Source: Lichenostomus cassidix
Taxonomy: Eukaryota > Chordata > Aves > Passeriformes > Meliphagidae
Length of the DNA stretch: 64,000 nt
Assembly (NCBI GenBank): GCA_008360975.2
Contig: CM039182.1
Coordinates: 149,114,656-149,178,655 of the forward strand
Reading direction: 5' to 3'
Under the pieces are notes generated by a model. It did not search any database. It worked only from the letters and a program-made list of their open reading frames with translations, and was not told the origin of the DNA. Positions within the stretch are counted from its first letter, which is position 1, and each line of letters opens with the position of its first letter. A program made the position numbers and the translations under genes. Below, piece after piece: positions 1-12,954 of this stretch.

Positions 1-638
1 CTTTGTAAATGCATCCCCAAAAAACCTAACAGAAACTAACAAGCTAAAAAGCACAGAATCAAACAAAGAGCACACAAAGTTCATCTCTGACTGGACCATC
101 AGGAATAAAATTTGGGTTTCGAATAAGTTTATGCACCCCTAAGAGAATTTTTATTTTGAGTTGTCAGGGAGCTGCAAGCCCAAGCTGCTTTTCCAGGGAA
201 GACAAACCAGGAGAGGAGGTGACAGGATGGGAGGGCAGGGTAATGGCACAGCTCAGGCAGGAACCAAGAGCAAAGGACTGAATTTCAGTGAATCTCCCAG
301 CAAAGAGGTGCTGCTCCTGGGGAGGCATCTCCCAGCTCTGTGATCCAAGGATGCAGAGGGATGTGTGTCACAGCTGGCCTGAATCATGGTCACACTTTCC
401 CTGGGGCAAAGGGAAGACAAGCAAAGAGTGTCTGCAGACCAACTCTGGCACAAAGCAGCTGCTTCAGTAGTCATAACTCGACAAGGGGTGAGGCAGAGGC
501 ACAAATAGTGGCTCCTCACCATCCATGCATTTTTTGGGTGCAGCTTTGTCCTGTTCTCCCAAGGAATGACTCAGGTCCTGAGCAGCGCCTGGCAGTGACC
601 ATTCCCAATGGAGGGTTTGGATGCAATCATCTTTCTGC

Positions 639-725
639 ATGGGAGATGTCCCTGCTCACTGCAGGGGGGTGGATTAGATCATGTTTAAAGGTCACTTTCA
701 ACCCAAACCATTCTATGTTTCTATT
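639..725 (+). mobile_element. CR1 3'-end fragment
   Basis: The CR1 3' terminal segment is recognisable: GGGAGATGTCCCTGCTCACT, GGTGGATTAGATCATG, then TTTCAACCCAAACCATTCTA and a worn ATTCTRT tail. Only about 90 bp is clear. The unusual sequence upstream (about 170-630) could not be assigned. Confidence 0.75.
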
Positions 726-1144
726 TCATAATTTAATCATGAGGACATAACCAGGCCTTGGATTCACAGGACAGCCCCCGGCCTTATTTTATTCAGCAGC
801 AGGGATACATTCCCTCCTGAATTCTACCATCACATTCATTTTCCCTCTTCCCATAAATCCTCCTTATTTCCAGCCCTGATGTTAATCAAACATAACCAGA
901 ACTCAGAAATCCAACAGCTTGTTAAAGTGAAATGTGGTGACTATCTATTACCCTTAAAGGAGAGTGCAATGCCAACCCAGCTCCCACAAATGTCAAATCA
1001 ATGCCTGTGTGGCTCGGCTGCCTCTTCCAAAGGACTACTGAGGACACACACCATGATTTTATTGACTACACTTCCATGGAAATCATTTGGAGAACAAATC
1101 TGGGACACCTGGATGCCACGTAGAAAATACTTGGATAAAGTGAT

Positions 1145-1409
1145 TTATGGGATTTAATGGCTTTAAGCTGAAGGAGGGTAGATGTAGATTAGATATTAGG
1201 ATGAGATTCTTCCCTGTGAGGGTGGTGAGACTCTGGCACAGGATGCCCAGAGAAGCTGTGGATGTCCCATCCCTGGAAGTGTCCAAGACCAGGTTGGACA
1301 GGGTTTGGATCAACCTGGGATATTGGAAGATGTCCCTGCCCATGGCAGGGAATTGGTACTAAATGATTTTTAAGGTCCCTTCCCCCCAAAGCCATTCTGT
1401 GATTCTAGG
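1145..1409 (+). mobile_element. CR1 3'-end fragment
   Basis: The fragment runs from a decayed GGNTTTAAGCTGAAGGAGGGTAGAT stretch, which is the CR1 ORF2 C-terminal region (remnant of KLKEGR-RLDIR-FF), through the GTGGTGAGACTCTGGCACAG and CCATCCCTGGAAGTGTCCAA blocks. It ends in AAGCCATTCTGTGATTCTAG. The reading frame is interrupted. Confidence 0.92.
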
Positions 1410-4400
1410 ATTTGTCCCCAACAGCCAAACTAAGCAAAGCTGACACAAAATGCTGAGTCTCATCACCTTTGTCAAACTAAATCAGCGATTTTGGTCCCTA
1501 AAGCCATTTCCTAACAGCAACACATTTCTTTGGAGGGAAGAAAGCAGGAGAGGAGGAGAGGATAAGAATGAAAATCCAAGAAGGATTCACGGCTGCAGCA
1601 TTTTCTGATTAGATAATGATGGTTTGTGATACAATATGAACATGTCCTGTTTACATTGGACCTTGCAGCATGATCTGACAGGCAACAGTAAAAGCAATTA
1701 TACAAACACCAATCCTGAAATATGTTTCACTAGATACTGTTACAGATATCCAGCGCTAGAGACTCTAAAATCTCCCCAGAAAGGATTTCAATCTCCTTAT
1801 CATTAAGCAGCTTTTCTTAATATCAACCCTGATTCCTCTTTGCTGCAGCTTAAGTCCATTACTTCTTGTTCTTCCCAACTGTAATAAACAAAAAAAAGCA
1901 GTGATTATTCTTTACCTCTTTGCAGCAGACTTTTATGTACCAAGAGACCATTATCTTCAACTCTATCTTTTCTTTTTTAGCTTAAGCAACTCTTTTTGCA
2001 ATATTTCCTCTGCAGCCTGGCTTGGTAGCTCTCAGATCACTCCTGCTGCTTTCCCATGCCCCAAAAATTGCCCCATGCCTCAAACTGAGTGCCCAGATTA
2101 AATTGGCCTATTCTAATGTGATGAAGACTCCCACAAAAGCCACATTAGGATTAATTAATTTAATAGAGAATGGAATTAATTAAATCCGCATAAAAGTCAA
2201 ATTAATTGGAGAATTATTTTTTGAGTTTAATTGTTTCTTCACTAGTTTCAAATGTATTTAAATCTTGCATGGATAGGGAGAAACATGGCTTAGTATTATC
2301 AAGATGGCAATCCCTCAAACTAGATCAAGATTAGCATCCTTATACTCTTCAATAATAAACCCTTTTAAAGGCACAACTGGGAAGAGTCAGGTAAAGCTTG
2401 GAGACTGTGAGTAGAATTTAAGATTTCTCTGCTTGAAAAAAAAAAAAAAACTTACCTGCATGCTCATGAATTCTCCCCAGTCCTATTAGATGAGCAAATG
2501 TGATCTGTATAGTGGATAAAGCTCTATTGTCCTTCCATTAATGTGCTTTTGACATCAGTGAAAGCCTGAAGTTACAGATTATTCTCTTTTCTTTAAACTC
2601 CTTACAAAAAAAAAATGTTTCAGGAAAAGGGTAATATCCACTGGGATGGACTCTAAAGAGGAAAGATAAATACGAATAGAGCTTATTTTATTTTTTATAT
2701 GTTCAGGTCTATGTAAGAAAAATGTCTTCTACAGTGAAAAGAACTGATGCAAGAATTGTTTCTTGTAAATGGACAGCACTGTAAAAAGGAAGAATGATAC
2801 ATTGTGGCTCACTAGGTAAAAAAGGAAAGCTATGAAGAATATAGCCAAACCCACTAAAAATGGATCAAATGCAGCACTTATTGTGATGTAAAAAACACAA
2901 TGAATTTTGGGTGCACCGTGCAAATTGCTTTTCCTAGAGTCATCTTAAAAACAAGTAATAATGAAGCTGTTCTTTAAGAGGAGGACCTGGTTCCTGTAGA
3001 TGTTTCCTAGTATTCTAAGATCATTCCACAGAAGAATCTTAATCCCTTAATTTTCCAGTGGGGAATATAGGAATGACTGAATTTTGTCAAAGGCTTTGAT
3101 GCTGCAGTGATTTTTGCCTTTTTTCTTTTATATATTTGTAACCTTCCCAGTATTTTTGCCTACCCTTTCCCCAGCTAGGAAGACCAAACACATTCCAGAG
3201 CTCCAAGCCCTGAGGGGCTCAAGGCTCCTTTCCTATCTTGGTTCTTCCTGGGAACCAAGGCTGAAAACAAGGTCCTCAAGACACATTTTCATAAACAAGT
3301 ACAGCTAGTACCAAGAGTGGGAGGCTTCAGAGAAAAGGCTTGATCTGGAGAAAATTGCATCACCACTCTTCCTCCTAATTGGTGCTTTTTATCAACTATG
3401 CTAATTTCCAAAAACCTATAAAATTGTATTCAGCCCTGTGGGAGGTTGAGCTTTTGTGGATATTCTTCCCTAACTGCCCCTGGAGCTCCAATGAAGATCC
3501 ACTTTTGTATTACTTCCTATGCTAAAATTATCTTGAGTTTCATTTCTAGGCTGAAAAAGGCAACAGCTTGAGCTGCCAATCCTGAACTCGTTAAGAGTAT
3601 GTGATGTAGAACAAAATTAAGAGACATCAGAGCTGGCCAAACAAGAACAAGCTTCTTCTCCTGTGAATCTTCTAAGCAAGGACAACCCTCATGTGACAGC
3701 ATTGTAGAAAATATTTCTCTGAAGACCAGGAAGTCAAGTATTTCTTTGTCTAAGGAAATCCTTTCTCCTCACAAAGAAAGATATGCAACGACTCTTTCAA
3801 AGTGAAATGAAATCCCGAATTCTCCCACCCTGCACAGAACTCTCGCTTTTCATTCCACATTTCAAAATGTTTTCAAGAGCTTTGTGTGTTGCTGAAGTCA
3901 GGTTTAGAAAGGCTATAATTGACTCTCTTTTCTCCTCTTGAGCACAAGTTGAACGTAACAATTCCCATTCTCCACTTCTGATAGTGCCAGGCCGTGACCC
4001 GAGAGCTCTGCTGAAAAGGTGTCCTACCAGTCCTGTGATTTCTTTCAGGAATATGGAAAAGACCTTTGATTAAAGTGCTTCCAGGCTTTGTCAAAATGGA
4101 AATGAAAGCAATTTCGTTCTCTGTACCTTTTCTCTCCTCACATATCATTTTCCCTTCACGATCAATACAGTTATTAAAGCACAACAGGGGAACAAGCATT
4201 TACTTTCTCTGCTACTTCCTGACCACTGGAGATGCCCCAGGCTCTCTGTGATATTGAAACACAGCTGGCACAGGTGACATGTGATTTGGGGAGGAACAAC
4301 AGCCTTCCATAGCAGAAGCCAGAAAGGCAGCAGGATTCTCCACTTAGCACAAAAAGACACCAAATATTAGTTTTTAGGCAAAGAAGTCAAACTCTCGCTG

Positions 4401-4769
4401 TCTAATAAAGTGCTTTTTTGAAGGTACTTGTCTATCAGCATGAAAGAAAGATGTTCACCTCCTGGGCACAGTTCATCACAGAATGAGGTTCGATATCCAA
4501 GAGAAAGAGGATGAAAAATCTTCCAGAGGCATGGGAAAGGAGGTTTAGCCTGTCTTCTTCCAGCTGCCTAAATTGTAAGTACCAAATCTGATGAGATGAA
4601 CTATACTGACTTGTAGGTGTCTACACTGTCCCTATGGAAAGATGAACTGCTAAACCAGTGCTCATCAAGTAAATCAAGTTAAAAATCAAGACACAGAAAT
4701 CAGAATATAAATCCCCATGGCAGAATTCAATTATCAGTTTCACTGTGGCTTTGAAAACCAATGTGGCAT

Positions 4770-5222
4770 CTTTAGAATCCCCCAATGGTTTGGGCTGGGA
4801 GGAAATTCAAAGATCATCTCATTCCAAACCTCCCTACCATGGGCAGGGACATCTTCCACTATCCCAAATTGCTTCAAGCCCCATCCAGCCTGGCCTTGGA
4901 CACTTCCAGGGATGGGACAGGCACAGTTTCTCTGGGTGATTTGTGCCAGGACCTTCATTCTCATAGTGAAGAGTTTCATTCTTATGTCTAATCTAAATTA
5001 TATCTAATCTGTATTGACCCCTTGACAGTTCAAAGCCGTTGCTCCTTCTCCTGCCACTCCAGGCTCTTGTTAAAATTCCCTCTCCAGGTTTCCTGTTGGT
5101 TCCCTTTAGGCACTGGAAGGAGCTCTAAGGTGTCCCCAGAGCCTTGTCTTCTCCAGGCTGGACACCCCCAGCTCTCCCAGCCTGGCTCCAGAGCAGAGTG
5201 GCTCCAACCCTCGGATCTTTGT
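4770..5222 (-). mobile_element. CR1 3'-end fragment, about 450 bp
   Basis: The 3' tail is at the left (AATCCCCCAATGGTTTGGGC) and the copy extends rightward past the GGGATGGGACAGGCACAG block into the ORF2 C-terminal region. There CCCAGCTCTCCCAGCCTGGC corresponds to the reverse of the LRELG..NLEKRR-coding stretch. It is an older copy with several small gaps. Confidence 0.92.
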
Positions 5223-6099
5223 GACCTCCTCTGCCTCACTGACACTTTAGTGACATTCCATGAAATCCTTGGGGAAGGGTGACACTGCCTGGCCAGTGTC
5301 CCTGTGCCAGAAAGGAAAACTGAGCAGGGAAACACTACTGCCTGCATGTGCAGATTTTCAGCAGAGGTTTCCAGGGTGAACACTGACCAAGCTCGACCAT
5401 TTTGCTGCCTGATGAGATGTGACAAGCTCACAGCCCAGTGCAATAACACTTCAGGCTACACAGCTGGGACTCAAGGATACTTAAATCCTGTTCCTCATTT
5501 TCATGAACCCCAGTTAGGTACACATCTCCAGTGCTAATATTCCTAACTCCTTGGTATCCCTAGCCCATTAAGAGGTAAGTTTAATACAATTTCTCAAAGC
5601 TTTGACCTTTGAGCAGGGCAATTTATTATATGTGCTGCCACTGGGCACAAAGATGACTCTAAGTGTGGTTTTCCAGTCAGTAACCAAGGATTTCCATTCA
5701 CTCCTCTGTTAAATGAGGCCATTAAGAGAAATGTAACTCACTAGTTTATGCTGCTGCTAGCAAGAGAAAATTGCTTTTTAATCTCTGACCCCTCAAAATG
5801 AAATTGTACCCTGGAAAGAGATTCTGTTAAACAAATGAATTAGAAAAACAAAAGACAGTCTGTGATTTCCTTCTGCCGTCTCTGAATTGTCACAGATCAG
5901 ACTTGTTCAGCTTTCAAATAGAAAATTCTTGCCTTTGAAATACCAATTGCAGGCCATCACAACCAATGAAACTGATATTCTTAAAATAAGAATATTCTTG
6001 ACATGCAACAGTCCCAGTGCTGCATTCCACCAAGCTGAACAGTCAGTAAAATCTGTGTCCTACCTACTCATCTTCTCACCAGAGAAAAAAGATTTCTCT

Positions 6100-6190
6100 T
6101 AGCCTTTCCCCACAGAAGAGGTGCTCCATCCCTCAAATCATGTTCATGGTCTTCTCTGGACCTTTCTCTGGACCCTTTCTCCATCCTTTG
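6100..6190 (-). mobile_element. Possible degraded CR1 piece
   Basis: GTGCTCCATCCCTCAAATCA and the repeated TCTCTGGACC motif recall the CR1 ORF2 region coding for the ERVQRR..KMI segment, read in reverse. The match is short and there is no adjoining tail, so it may be chance. Confidence 0.4.
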
Positions 6191-6292
6191 ACTTCCTCTT
6201 TGAATGGTTTGTTCTTAAATAAAAAATGAACTCACAGTTGATAATTTTTCTTTTCTCTCAAAAATTTCACAGGATGTGGCTTATAATAAAGG

Positions 6293-6309
6293 AAAAAAAA
6301 AAAAAAAAA
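6293..6309 (+). repeat. Poly-A run, 17 bases
   Basis: An uninterrupted A run after TAATAAAGG. No retrogene body or target-site duplication was seen beside it, so it is treated as a simple repeat. Confidence 0.85.
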
Positions 6310-6794
6310 GCTAATCTACTACCTGGGTCAGGCATCTCTCCCTTTTGGATGGTAAAAATGAAGAGATGTTCTGCTGTGATTAAAATCGTCCTGAAAGATT
6401 TTACCTTTTACCCACAGGAACACCCAACTGCACGACATCCAAAAGCTCTAAACAACCCCTTTCTTAATAAATATTTGATCACACAGATCCATTATTTACA
6501 GCAAACAAAGAGAGGTTTAAATAAATGTTGTGGCTCAGACCTTGCTGAGGTTAAGTTGCTGCATTCACACAGTTCATTTATCACGCGGACTGGCGCTGAT
6601 TTGAACACCACTTCCCACGGAAAGCAGCTGTTTTGTAAATGGCTGCATTAAAATACAGTAAAAAAACACACACAGACAGAAGCTGCTTAAAAATAAAGCA
6701 CTCTTAAATCTGGAAACTCGGCCTGCCTTTCACAGGGAGACAGTGGGCATGGAAAAAAAGGAGGAATAAGTTTTATCCCAACCAACTGCTGCTG

Positions 6795-7204
6795 ATCTGG
6801 AGCAGCTGGTGAGGAGCAGCTGAGGGAGCTGGGGGAGCTCAGCCTGGAGAAAAAGAGGTTCAGGGAGGACCTTCTTGCTCTCTCTGAGTCCCAGAAAGGA
6901 AGGTATAGCCAGGTGGGAATCAGTCTTTTCTCCCAGGTAAAAAGTGACAGGTTAAGGGGAAATGGCCTCAAGTCGTGGCAGGGGAGGTTTAAATTGGATA
7001 TTGGGGAAAAAACCCTTCACTGAAAGGGTTTTTAACCATTGGAACAGAATGCCCAGGGAATTGGTGGAGTGAACATCCCTGGAGGCATTTAAAAATATCA
7101 AGATGTGGCACATGGGGACATGTTGGACCTGGCAGTGCTGGGTCAATGGCTGGACTGGATAATCCTAGTGGTCTTGTCCACCCTAAATGATTCTATGATT
7201 CAAT
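6795..7204 (+). mobile_element. CR1 3'-end fragment, about 410 bp
   Basis: It starts in GAGGGAGCTGGGGGAGCTCA followed by GCCTGGAGAAAAAGAGGTTC (coding remnant RELGELSLEKKRFR) and continues through GGGGAGGTTTAAATTGGATA. It ends with GTGGTCTTGTCCACC and AAATGATTCTATGATTCAAT. The shorter 3' region (GACATGTTGGACCTGGCAGT) suggests a different CR1 subfamily from the copies at 1145 and 20318. Confidence 0.92.
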
Positions 7205-8159
7205 TTAATCCTTGAAATCACTGCCCCAGAAAGCTCTGCTTGCTGTCCAAACCATGCTGCCAAGACAAGAGGAGCCTGAAGGAAGGGAAAGACCTGCAGC
7301 AGCAAGGAGTTGCTTCAAGGCTCTGCAGCAATACAGACCAAGCCAGGACAGACCTGACAGGAAACAGAGGCAAACATCCAAATGTGGGAAGTTTTGAGGA
7401 AACTGGGCAAGCAGATTACTGGGATCATGACAAGGGAATGGACAGTTTGAGGCAGCAGTGGTGCTGGCAGCTATGCTTCAGCAGGGGAGGTTGCAACTGG
7501 AAGCAAAACCAAAAAAAAACCAAAAAACCTTTTAATGGGAGACAGAAGGGGTAGAATTAAAACAAGGGCTATGGAGGAAAAAAATATTAGAAGTTGAAGA
7601 AATTCAGTGAGTGGGAAGCCCAGGCAGAGGTTCCTGAACTGAACTGGTGAATGTATTGCTGTGGACTGAGAAACAGAAAGTTGAGGGGTTCTGCAAACTG
7701 GTTTGAGAGACTCAAACAACTTGTGTAGGACATTTTTCCTAACTGGAGTTCATGGTACAGAACCACAAAGACTCTGGATGGCGGCAAAGCTTCCTCCTTC
7801 TGCTGAAGAGGAGAATTAAGGCTCAGTCATGTAATTGAACAGTCACTTCAGTGATGACTTTTGCTTGGACTCCTTACAGAGCCCCGAGTTGCACTGCAGC
7901 TTTAATTCAGCTCCCATCACTTTCACAGGCAGGAACTGCCAGGAGAAAGAATAGCTTTGTAATCCCCCAAATGAAACTTCCAAGTGCTAATTATCCAGAG
8001 GAGCAGAGAGCTCAGCCAGGCTCTCTGTGGCTGCAGACACAGACAAACAGCAACACGAGGTCGATTGTTTATGTTGCATTTTAGGGTTTGCAGGAGAGTG
8101 ACATTACATCTCAGTCACAAAGCTGCCATGTGAGCACACAGCCATTTCCAGTCCTAGGA

Positions 8160-8485
8160 CATCACAGAATTACGGAGTCATTTAGGCTGGAAAAGGCCTC
8201 TAAGCCCATCGAATCCAACCCTTTAATGATCACCACCTTCTCACCCAAGTGCCACATCCAGTCATTTCTTGAACACCTCTAGGGATGGTGATTCCACCAC
8301 CTCCCTGGACAGCCTATTCCAGTGTTGGACAACCCTTTCCATGCAGAAATTCTCCTTCAGACACTTCCCATCCAGGTCTTTCCCCACTTCCATTGCCTTT
8401 CTCTGGACATGCTCCACAATGTCTTTCTTGAAGTGAAGTGTCCAGATTAAGCAGCCACATTTGCATCAAGATAATCCAACCACGC
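8160..8485 (-). mobile_element. CR1 3'-end fragment, about 325 bp
   Basis: The left end is the tail ATCACAGAATTACGGAGTCA followed by TTTAGGCTGGAAAAGGCCTC. GGGATGGTGATTCCACCACC and TTTCTCTGGACATGCTCCAC mark the 3' UTR and the ORF2 C-terminal part of the older CR1 subfamilies. It belongs with the copy at 39790, which shares the GGCTGGAAAAGG tail variant. Confidence 0.9.
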
Positions 8486-10637
8486 TGGTCCACTGTGGTT
8501 TTGCATCTGCTGGATGAGTGCTGCACACGTCAGGGTGCAATCCCATCCTATCATGGTTCTGGTTGGCTGTTAATTATAAAACTAATTTTAAAATTATTCA
8601 ATGGCAGCAAAGACAAGGTCTTGGGGCATAGCCATAGTGAAGAGGAGGAGATGATCTTCCTTATCACAATATTTATAAGCAACAGGTGCTTCAAGGGGCT
8701 ACCATGCCAGATCATTTCAAAGACTCTGAGAAGGTGATTTTTGAAACTCAATTTTTCTTTTGTTGTTAAAATACCGATGAGTTATTTGTGTGAAAGTTGA
8801 AGACAGTCCCTTATCAGTGGTCCTTGGGTGATAAGATCTCTGCAAATGTCACAGATTTATGAGGCTTTTTTCCTTAGAGCTCCAGCCTTCAAAGTGCCCC
8901 TCTGTGTATCCATGAAAGCCAGACCCAGGAATTGCTTCTTTACTGGAAAAAACCTCATTGTTCTTCAACTACACAAGTGGGTCACTGAACTGCTGTTTGC
9001 CTTTGCAATGCCAGTGAATCCAAATGAGCTTCACTTCCAGGGAGGATATAGGGAAGGAAAGCAACCAGCATTAGCCAGAGCAGCACGAGCAGCTCTTCCA
9101 AAACAAATTAGCTTCAGCAGTCAGCACACAGAGTCCTTCAGTCAGTGGGGCCAAGCTGAACTTAGGCCAAACTTTGCATAAAAAAAGAGCAAATGGTTTA
9201 ATGCACACCCGTGGAGGCTGTGTTGGTTTCTCTTTCTCCCTCTCAATCCATCTGCAGGAAGCTCTGAGCAAAGAGAGCAAAGTGAAAGTGCTCATCTCCA
9301 CGCAGCCATCCCTTCAGTGTGATGTCCAGCTTACCTAAAATAACCTCAAAGGCATGTTGGGTGTCTAGATAATCCCTTTTTCCAATAAAGAGACAGGTGG
9401 TAGGCATGGGATTAATTTTGCATTGAAATATTTGTGGTATAATTGGTAAAATCTGAATTTGATGGATGAAGGAGAGAACAGGCATGTCCAGAGAGAAAGC
9501 CACCAGACTGCCAGACATCTCCTGTGGGATGAGACCAGATGTGCTGAAAGCAATTCCTCCTCTGGGTCATGGAAAGGCAGTTTAGGCACTTAAAGCCCAT
9601 CACCACCAAACACACCCATATTCAGTCCAATAAATCCCTCTCTTCCAGAGAGCAATTTGACCTGTGTTAAAATTGGTGTTTTGAGATGGGTGGGATGAAT
9701 CATTTTCTCTGGGGACAGGGACAAGGAAATTCCAAGAGGCAAATCTGAGCCATAAATGGCAAGAATCATCACTTCTGCTTCAGGCCCCAGAGAAATGAGA
9801 CCTTCACTGCAAAGAAAAGCATTGAAGCAAGACCAGTGCAGGAGATAACTTCTACTGGCTTCTCCCTGCCGGATTTGTTCGCCTCTCAGTCATCCTTCAA
9901 ATTCAACTTTCCTAGTGAAAGTAGGATAAAAAATAAAATTGCCATGTTTCTGTGACCAAGAGGGTTTTCATGTGGAAAAAAAGGCCTCTGCTCCTCTCCT
10001 TCTTGTATCAGTCTATAACTCTTATTGCTTTCATCTGCATTTTCACCCTGTGTGTTCCTACAGACAATGCAGTGGCCCAGCTTAACTGCTACTTGTAGTA
10101 AAATAAGTTTAGGCACAAACAATTGTTTTGCAATTATAATTTAAAATGAAAGAAAAAAATTGCTAATAGATATGCCTAAAAAATTATTTCTAAGCTCTGA
10201 CAGCTCCCACTAAATCTTTTAGAGTTTCGATGGGGCACATGAGAATTCCCTCACTGCTGTTAGCACACACATCTCAAGAGGAATGAGCACCTCACCAAAT
10301 CTAAAATGCAGACAAAGGAGCTCAGCATGAAGATATTTAGATTTGTTTAAACATTTCTACCATTTCAGGGAACGTAAAAGCCTTATTTTGTAGTAGCTAA
10401 GGAGAAATTATTTACTGGTGCTTTGTTATGTTAATGTACAGGTTGGGTCTGGTTCTCCAAGTTGTATTGTTGAAATCACTGTGTGGATTACATGCCAACA
10501 TTGTGTTAAATAACTAACCACTAAATCATTATTCCTGACAGAAATCCCTCCATTAAGTTCTACAGAAGGTCTTAAACTTGAATGTTTTGGTGGTGTTGAC
10601 ATTTCTGATTTCTCAATTTATGTATACATTTGTTGAT

Positions 10638-10679
10638 AGACTAATAAAAACACTACATAGACCAATAAAAATACTACAA
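10638..10679. repeat. 21-bp tandem duplication, two copies
   Basis: AGACTAATAAAAACACTACA plus T (10638-10658) is followed directly by AGACCAATAAAAATACTACA plus A (10659-10679), with three differences. An (AC)n and ATATA-rich stretch follows to about 10710. Confidence 0.9.
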
Positions 10680-12814
10680 ACACACACACAAATTTATATA
10701 CATATAAACAGTAATAAATAAAAATGTTTGTAAGCCAGGCTGCATTTACAGGATTATCACACTGTAAGATAAGTAACAAGCAAATATACTCATGAATTAG
10801 CAGTTTAACAGAAGATGGAAAACTGCTCAGTAAGATTTAGGAAACAGTCTGTGCTTTGATCCCCGAGCAGCACAGATGAGCACAGACAGAATTTAGATTG
10901 TGTAAAACTCTGGCAGGTCCCTTAAAAGAGGTTCATCCATGGGGACATCTGGCTGATCACACTCCCAAACCCATCCCAGATATTTCCAAAGCAGCCAAAG
11001 TCAGGTAAACCATGCAGAAGGATGATCTGTACTTACACTGCATTTTCCAAATGTGTGCAAAATGGTGCACAAAAACACCAGTTTCCAAATGGTGTCCAAA
11101 AGGAGCACCAATGCTCCTCCCTAGAGCAGCCCTGAGGGCTGTGGGGTCAGAACCCTTCCTGTCACCCCCTGGGGACATTGTCCCTTTGGATGTAGGATGA
11201 GCAGATATGGTGGCACACAACACATGAGGCTTCACATGCAATCTGACCCAGGCCAGCAGTGGAAGTGACAAAAATGTCACTTTGTTTTCTGGTCACATCC
11301 CAGGGAACCTCATGAAAGAGGTGGCAGAGAAAGAGTTGGGTTTACAGGTGTTTTTCTGGTGATCCACATCCAACAGGGCACAGGACAGCTCCCTGTGTTC
11401 TGCAGGATATCTGGATTGCACATTTTCTTCAGCAGACAAAGTTTTCTAAGTGATATTTGTCTATATGGGCTCATTTCAAGTGCAAGAGAGACTCTGTTTT
11501 CCCATATACACCAATCAGTTCATATTTATGCCCTTAGCAGGGGTTGCCTTGCTAGAACTGGCTACATCTTTATCTTGATGAACATATTTGATGAAAAAAG
11601 GGACTCCTGTCTGAGCAGGCTATTTCAGCAGCTCCTGCTGGCTGAAGAAAGCAAATCCTTTAGACTGTGCTGCATTCATTTTCTGCCTGACTCCTCTTTG
11701 ACCTTCTTAGCCAAAGTCATCATTAACTCATTTGCAGCTTTGCAATCAGCTCTACGGTCAGGTAAAGTATTCAATTCATTCCTGTTTCATTTCAGACTTC
11801 ATGTGGTACGTAACAAGTTATTTTCAGAGTGAATGCAGGATTACATGCAGGGCAACACACATTATCTTGAATTTATATACATTAAAAACCAAAATGTAGC
11901 TGAAGACCTCACTTATTTTCTGCAATATCAAAGCTCTCCAAAACTCATTCTTATTACCCAAAATTGGGACAATGTGTTTCACCAGGAAATGAGCTATAGA
12001 TGATTTTAAAATCACATCACTTCATTACATCAGGGCAAAAGGCCTGTGAGTCTGACTCCTTTGGTCTGGAGGTTTGCCCCAGAGCTTCAGAACCCATTGT
12101 GTCCAAGGACCAACTAACAGACACTATGTGCTCTCAAGGACCTCAGCTACATTTGTCAAAATTCCAGACACATGAAAAACACTTTATGCTTGAGGAAAAA
12201 AGGAAATTATCAGTTTTTGTTCTGTCAGTCACAATGCAAGTGATATTTTTTTTCTTTGTTCATTCCCCCACCCCCCTTCATCCCTAGAAAGTACTAACTA
12301 TAACCATCGAAGAGTTCTTCCTGGGCAAGCTGTCTTCAAAAAGATTAATTTTGTGTGTGTGTGTGGTTTTCTCCAATGCAGAAAAAAAAATTCACAAAAA
12401 AAACCCCTCAAATTGCCTTTGAAAAGTGCTGAACACCACCACCAGAGCCATTATTCACCAACCACATCATGTTGTTTGACAACTCAGTTGTTTTCCTAAA
12501 GTACTGTTGCCTGATTATAGGCAAACACACAAACCAGAAGCACATATACCTCAAATGATGTTCTTTTTATGGTGTCTTTCCAAGAACAGCAGTAGCTAAT
12601 TGTTGACTTTCCTACTGGGAAATGTCTGTTTAATATGCAGATCTCTTAATGACTACTCTAAAGCAAATTGTCTGTTCTACACTAATTTAATCATATAGAT
12701 ATATATATTTATATATATATAAAGAAGTTTAGCTCTTACTTAGAATATGCTTTATCCTCTTTCCAGCTACCACAAATCCATGTGCCCAGTGGTTCACAGC
12801 TGCCAGGTATTTTG

Positions 12815-12820
12815 TTTATT
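12815..12820 (-). promoter_or_regulatory. AATAAA hexamer just 3' of exon C (candidate intronic polyadenylation signal)
   Basis: On the minus strand an exact AATAAA lies about 46 nt past the exon C donor. A G/T-rich stretch (GGATTTGTGGTAGCTGG) follows about 35 nt further on. The hexamer is common by chance in AT-rich DNA, so its use as a poly(A) signal is inference. Confidence 0.25.
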
Positions 12821-12871
12821 GTAAATACCATTACTGAAAGCATTTGTAAGGGTTTTTTTTGTTCCACTTAC

Positions 12872-12954
12872 TTGATGCTGACTTGCTTTTGCCAACTGCT
12901 CATTGGCTGATTCTACATTAGAAGAAGAGGCCTCAATGTTGGCTTCAATGCTAT
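12872..12954 (-). CDS. TSNARE1: TSNARE1-like internal exon C: C-terminal half of the t-SNARE motif
   Basis: This 83-nt exon begins with the last two bases of the split Asp codon and ends in phase 0. On the minus strand the acceptor is TTCTTAATTTGCAG and the donor is a perfect GTAAGT (12866-12871). It encodes (D)SIEANIEASSSNVESANEQ followed by LAKASQHQ. This is the second half of a syntaxin-type SNARE helix: the DSIEANIE register and the A/L/V heptad positions are preserved through NEQLAKASQHQ. In relatives the next exon supplies a short basic linker and a C-terminal membrane anchor. Nothing matching that was recognised between here and position 1, so it should lie beyond the left edge or be absent from some isoforms. 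Exons B and C together total 156 nt, so the pair preserves frame although neither does alone. Confidence 0.95.

Larger units (their letters stand above)
1..12865 (-). other. Intron or 3' flank downstream of exon C
   Basis: The stretch is taken as intron because exon C ends in a consensus donor and no terminal exon was recognised. It holds five CR1 fragments listed separately (about 639, 1145, 4770, 6795 and 8160), one doubtful CR1 piece near 6100, A/T runs at 2437-2450 and 6293-6309, and a 21-bp tandem duplication near 10638. Reading frames of 60-157 codons occur but lack family motifs or splice context. No supported feature was seen in 9000-10600 or 10700-12700. Confidence 0.7.

Noticed and set aside
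2729..2923. Hydrophobic minus-strand frame as a candidate SNARE membrane-anchor exon
   Set aside because: The hydrophobic run lacks the basic linker expected after the SNARE helix and has no convincing acceptor in the right phase; T-rich intron gives such peptides easily.
6293..6309. Poly-A runs (also 21211-21226) as processed pseudogene tails
   Set aside because: No gene-like body or flanking duplication lies upstream of either run.
11359..11832. 157-codon plus-strand frame
   Set aside because: No motif, no splice context and ordinary AT-rich composition; treated as chance.
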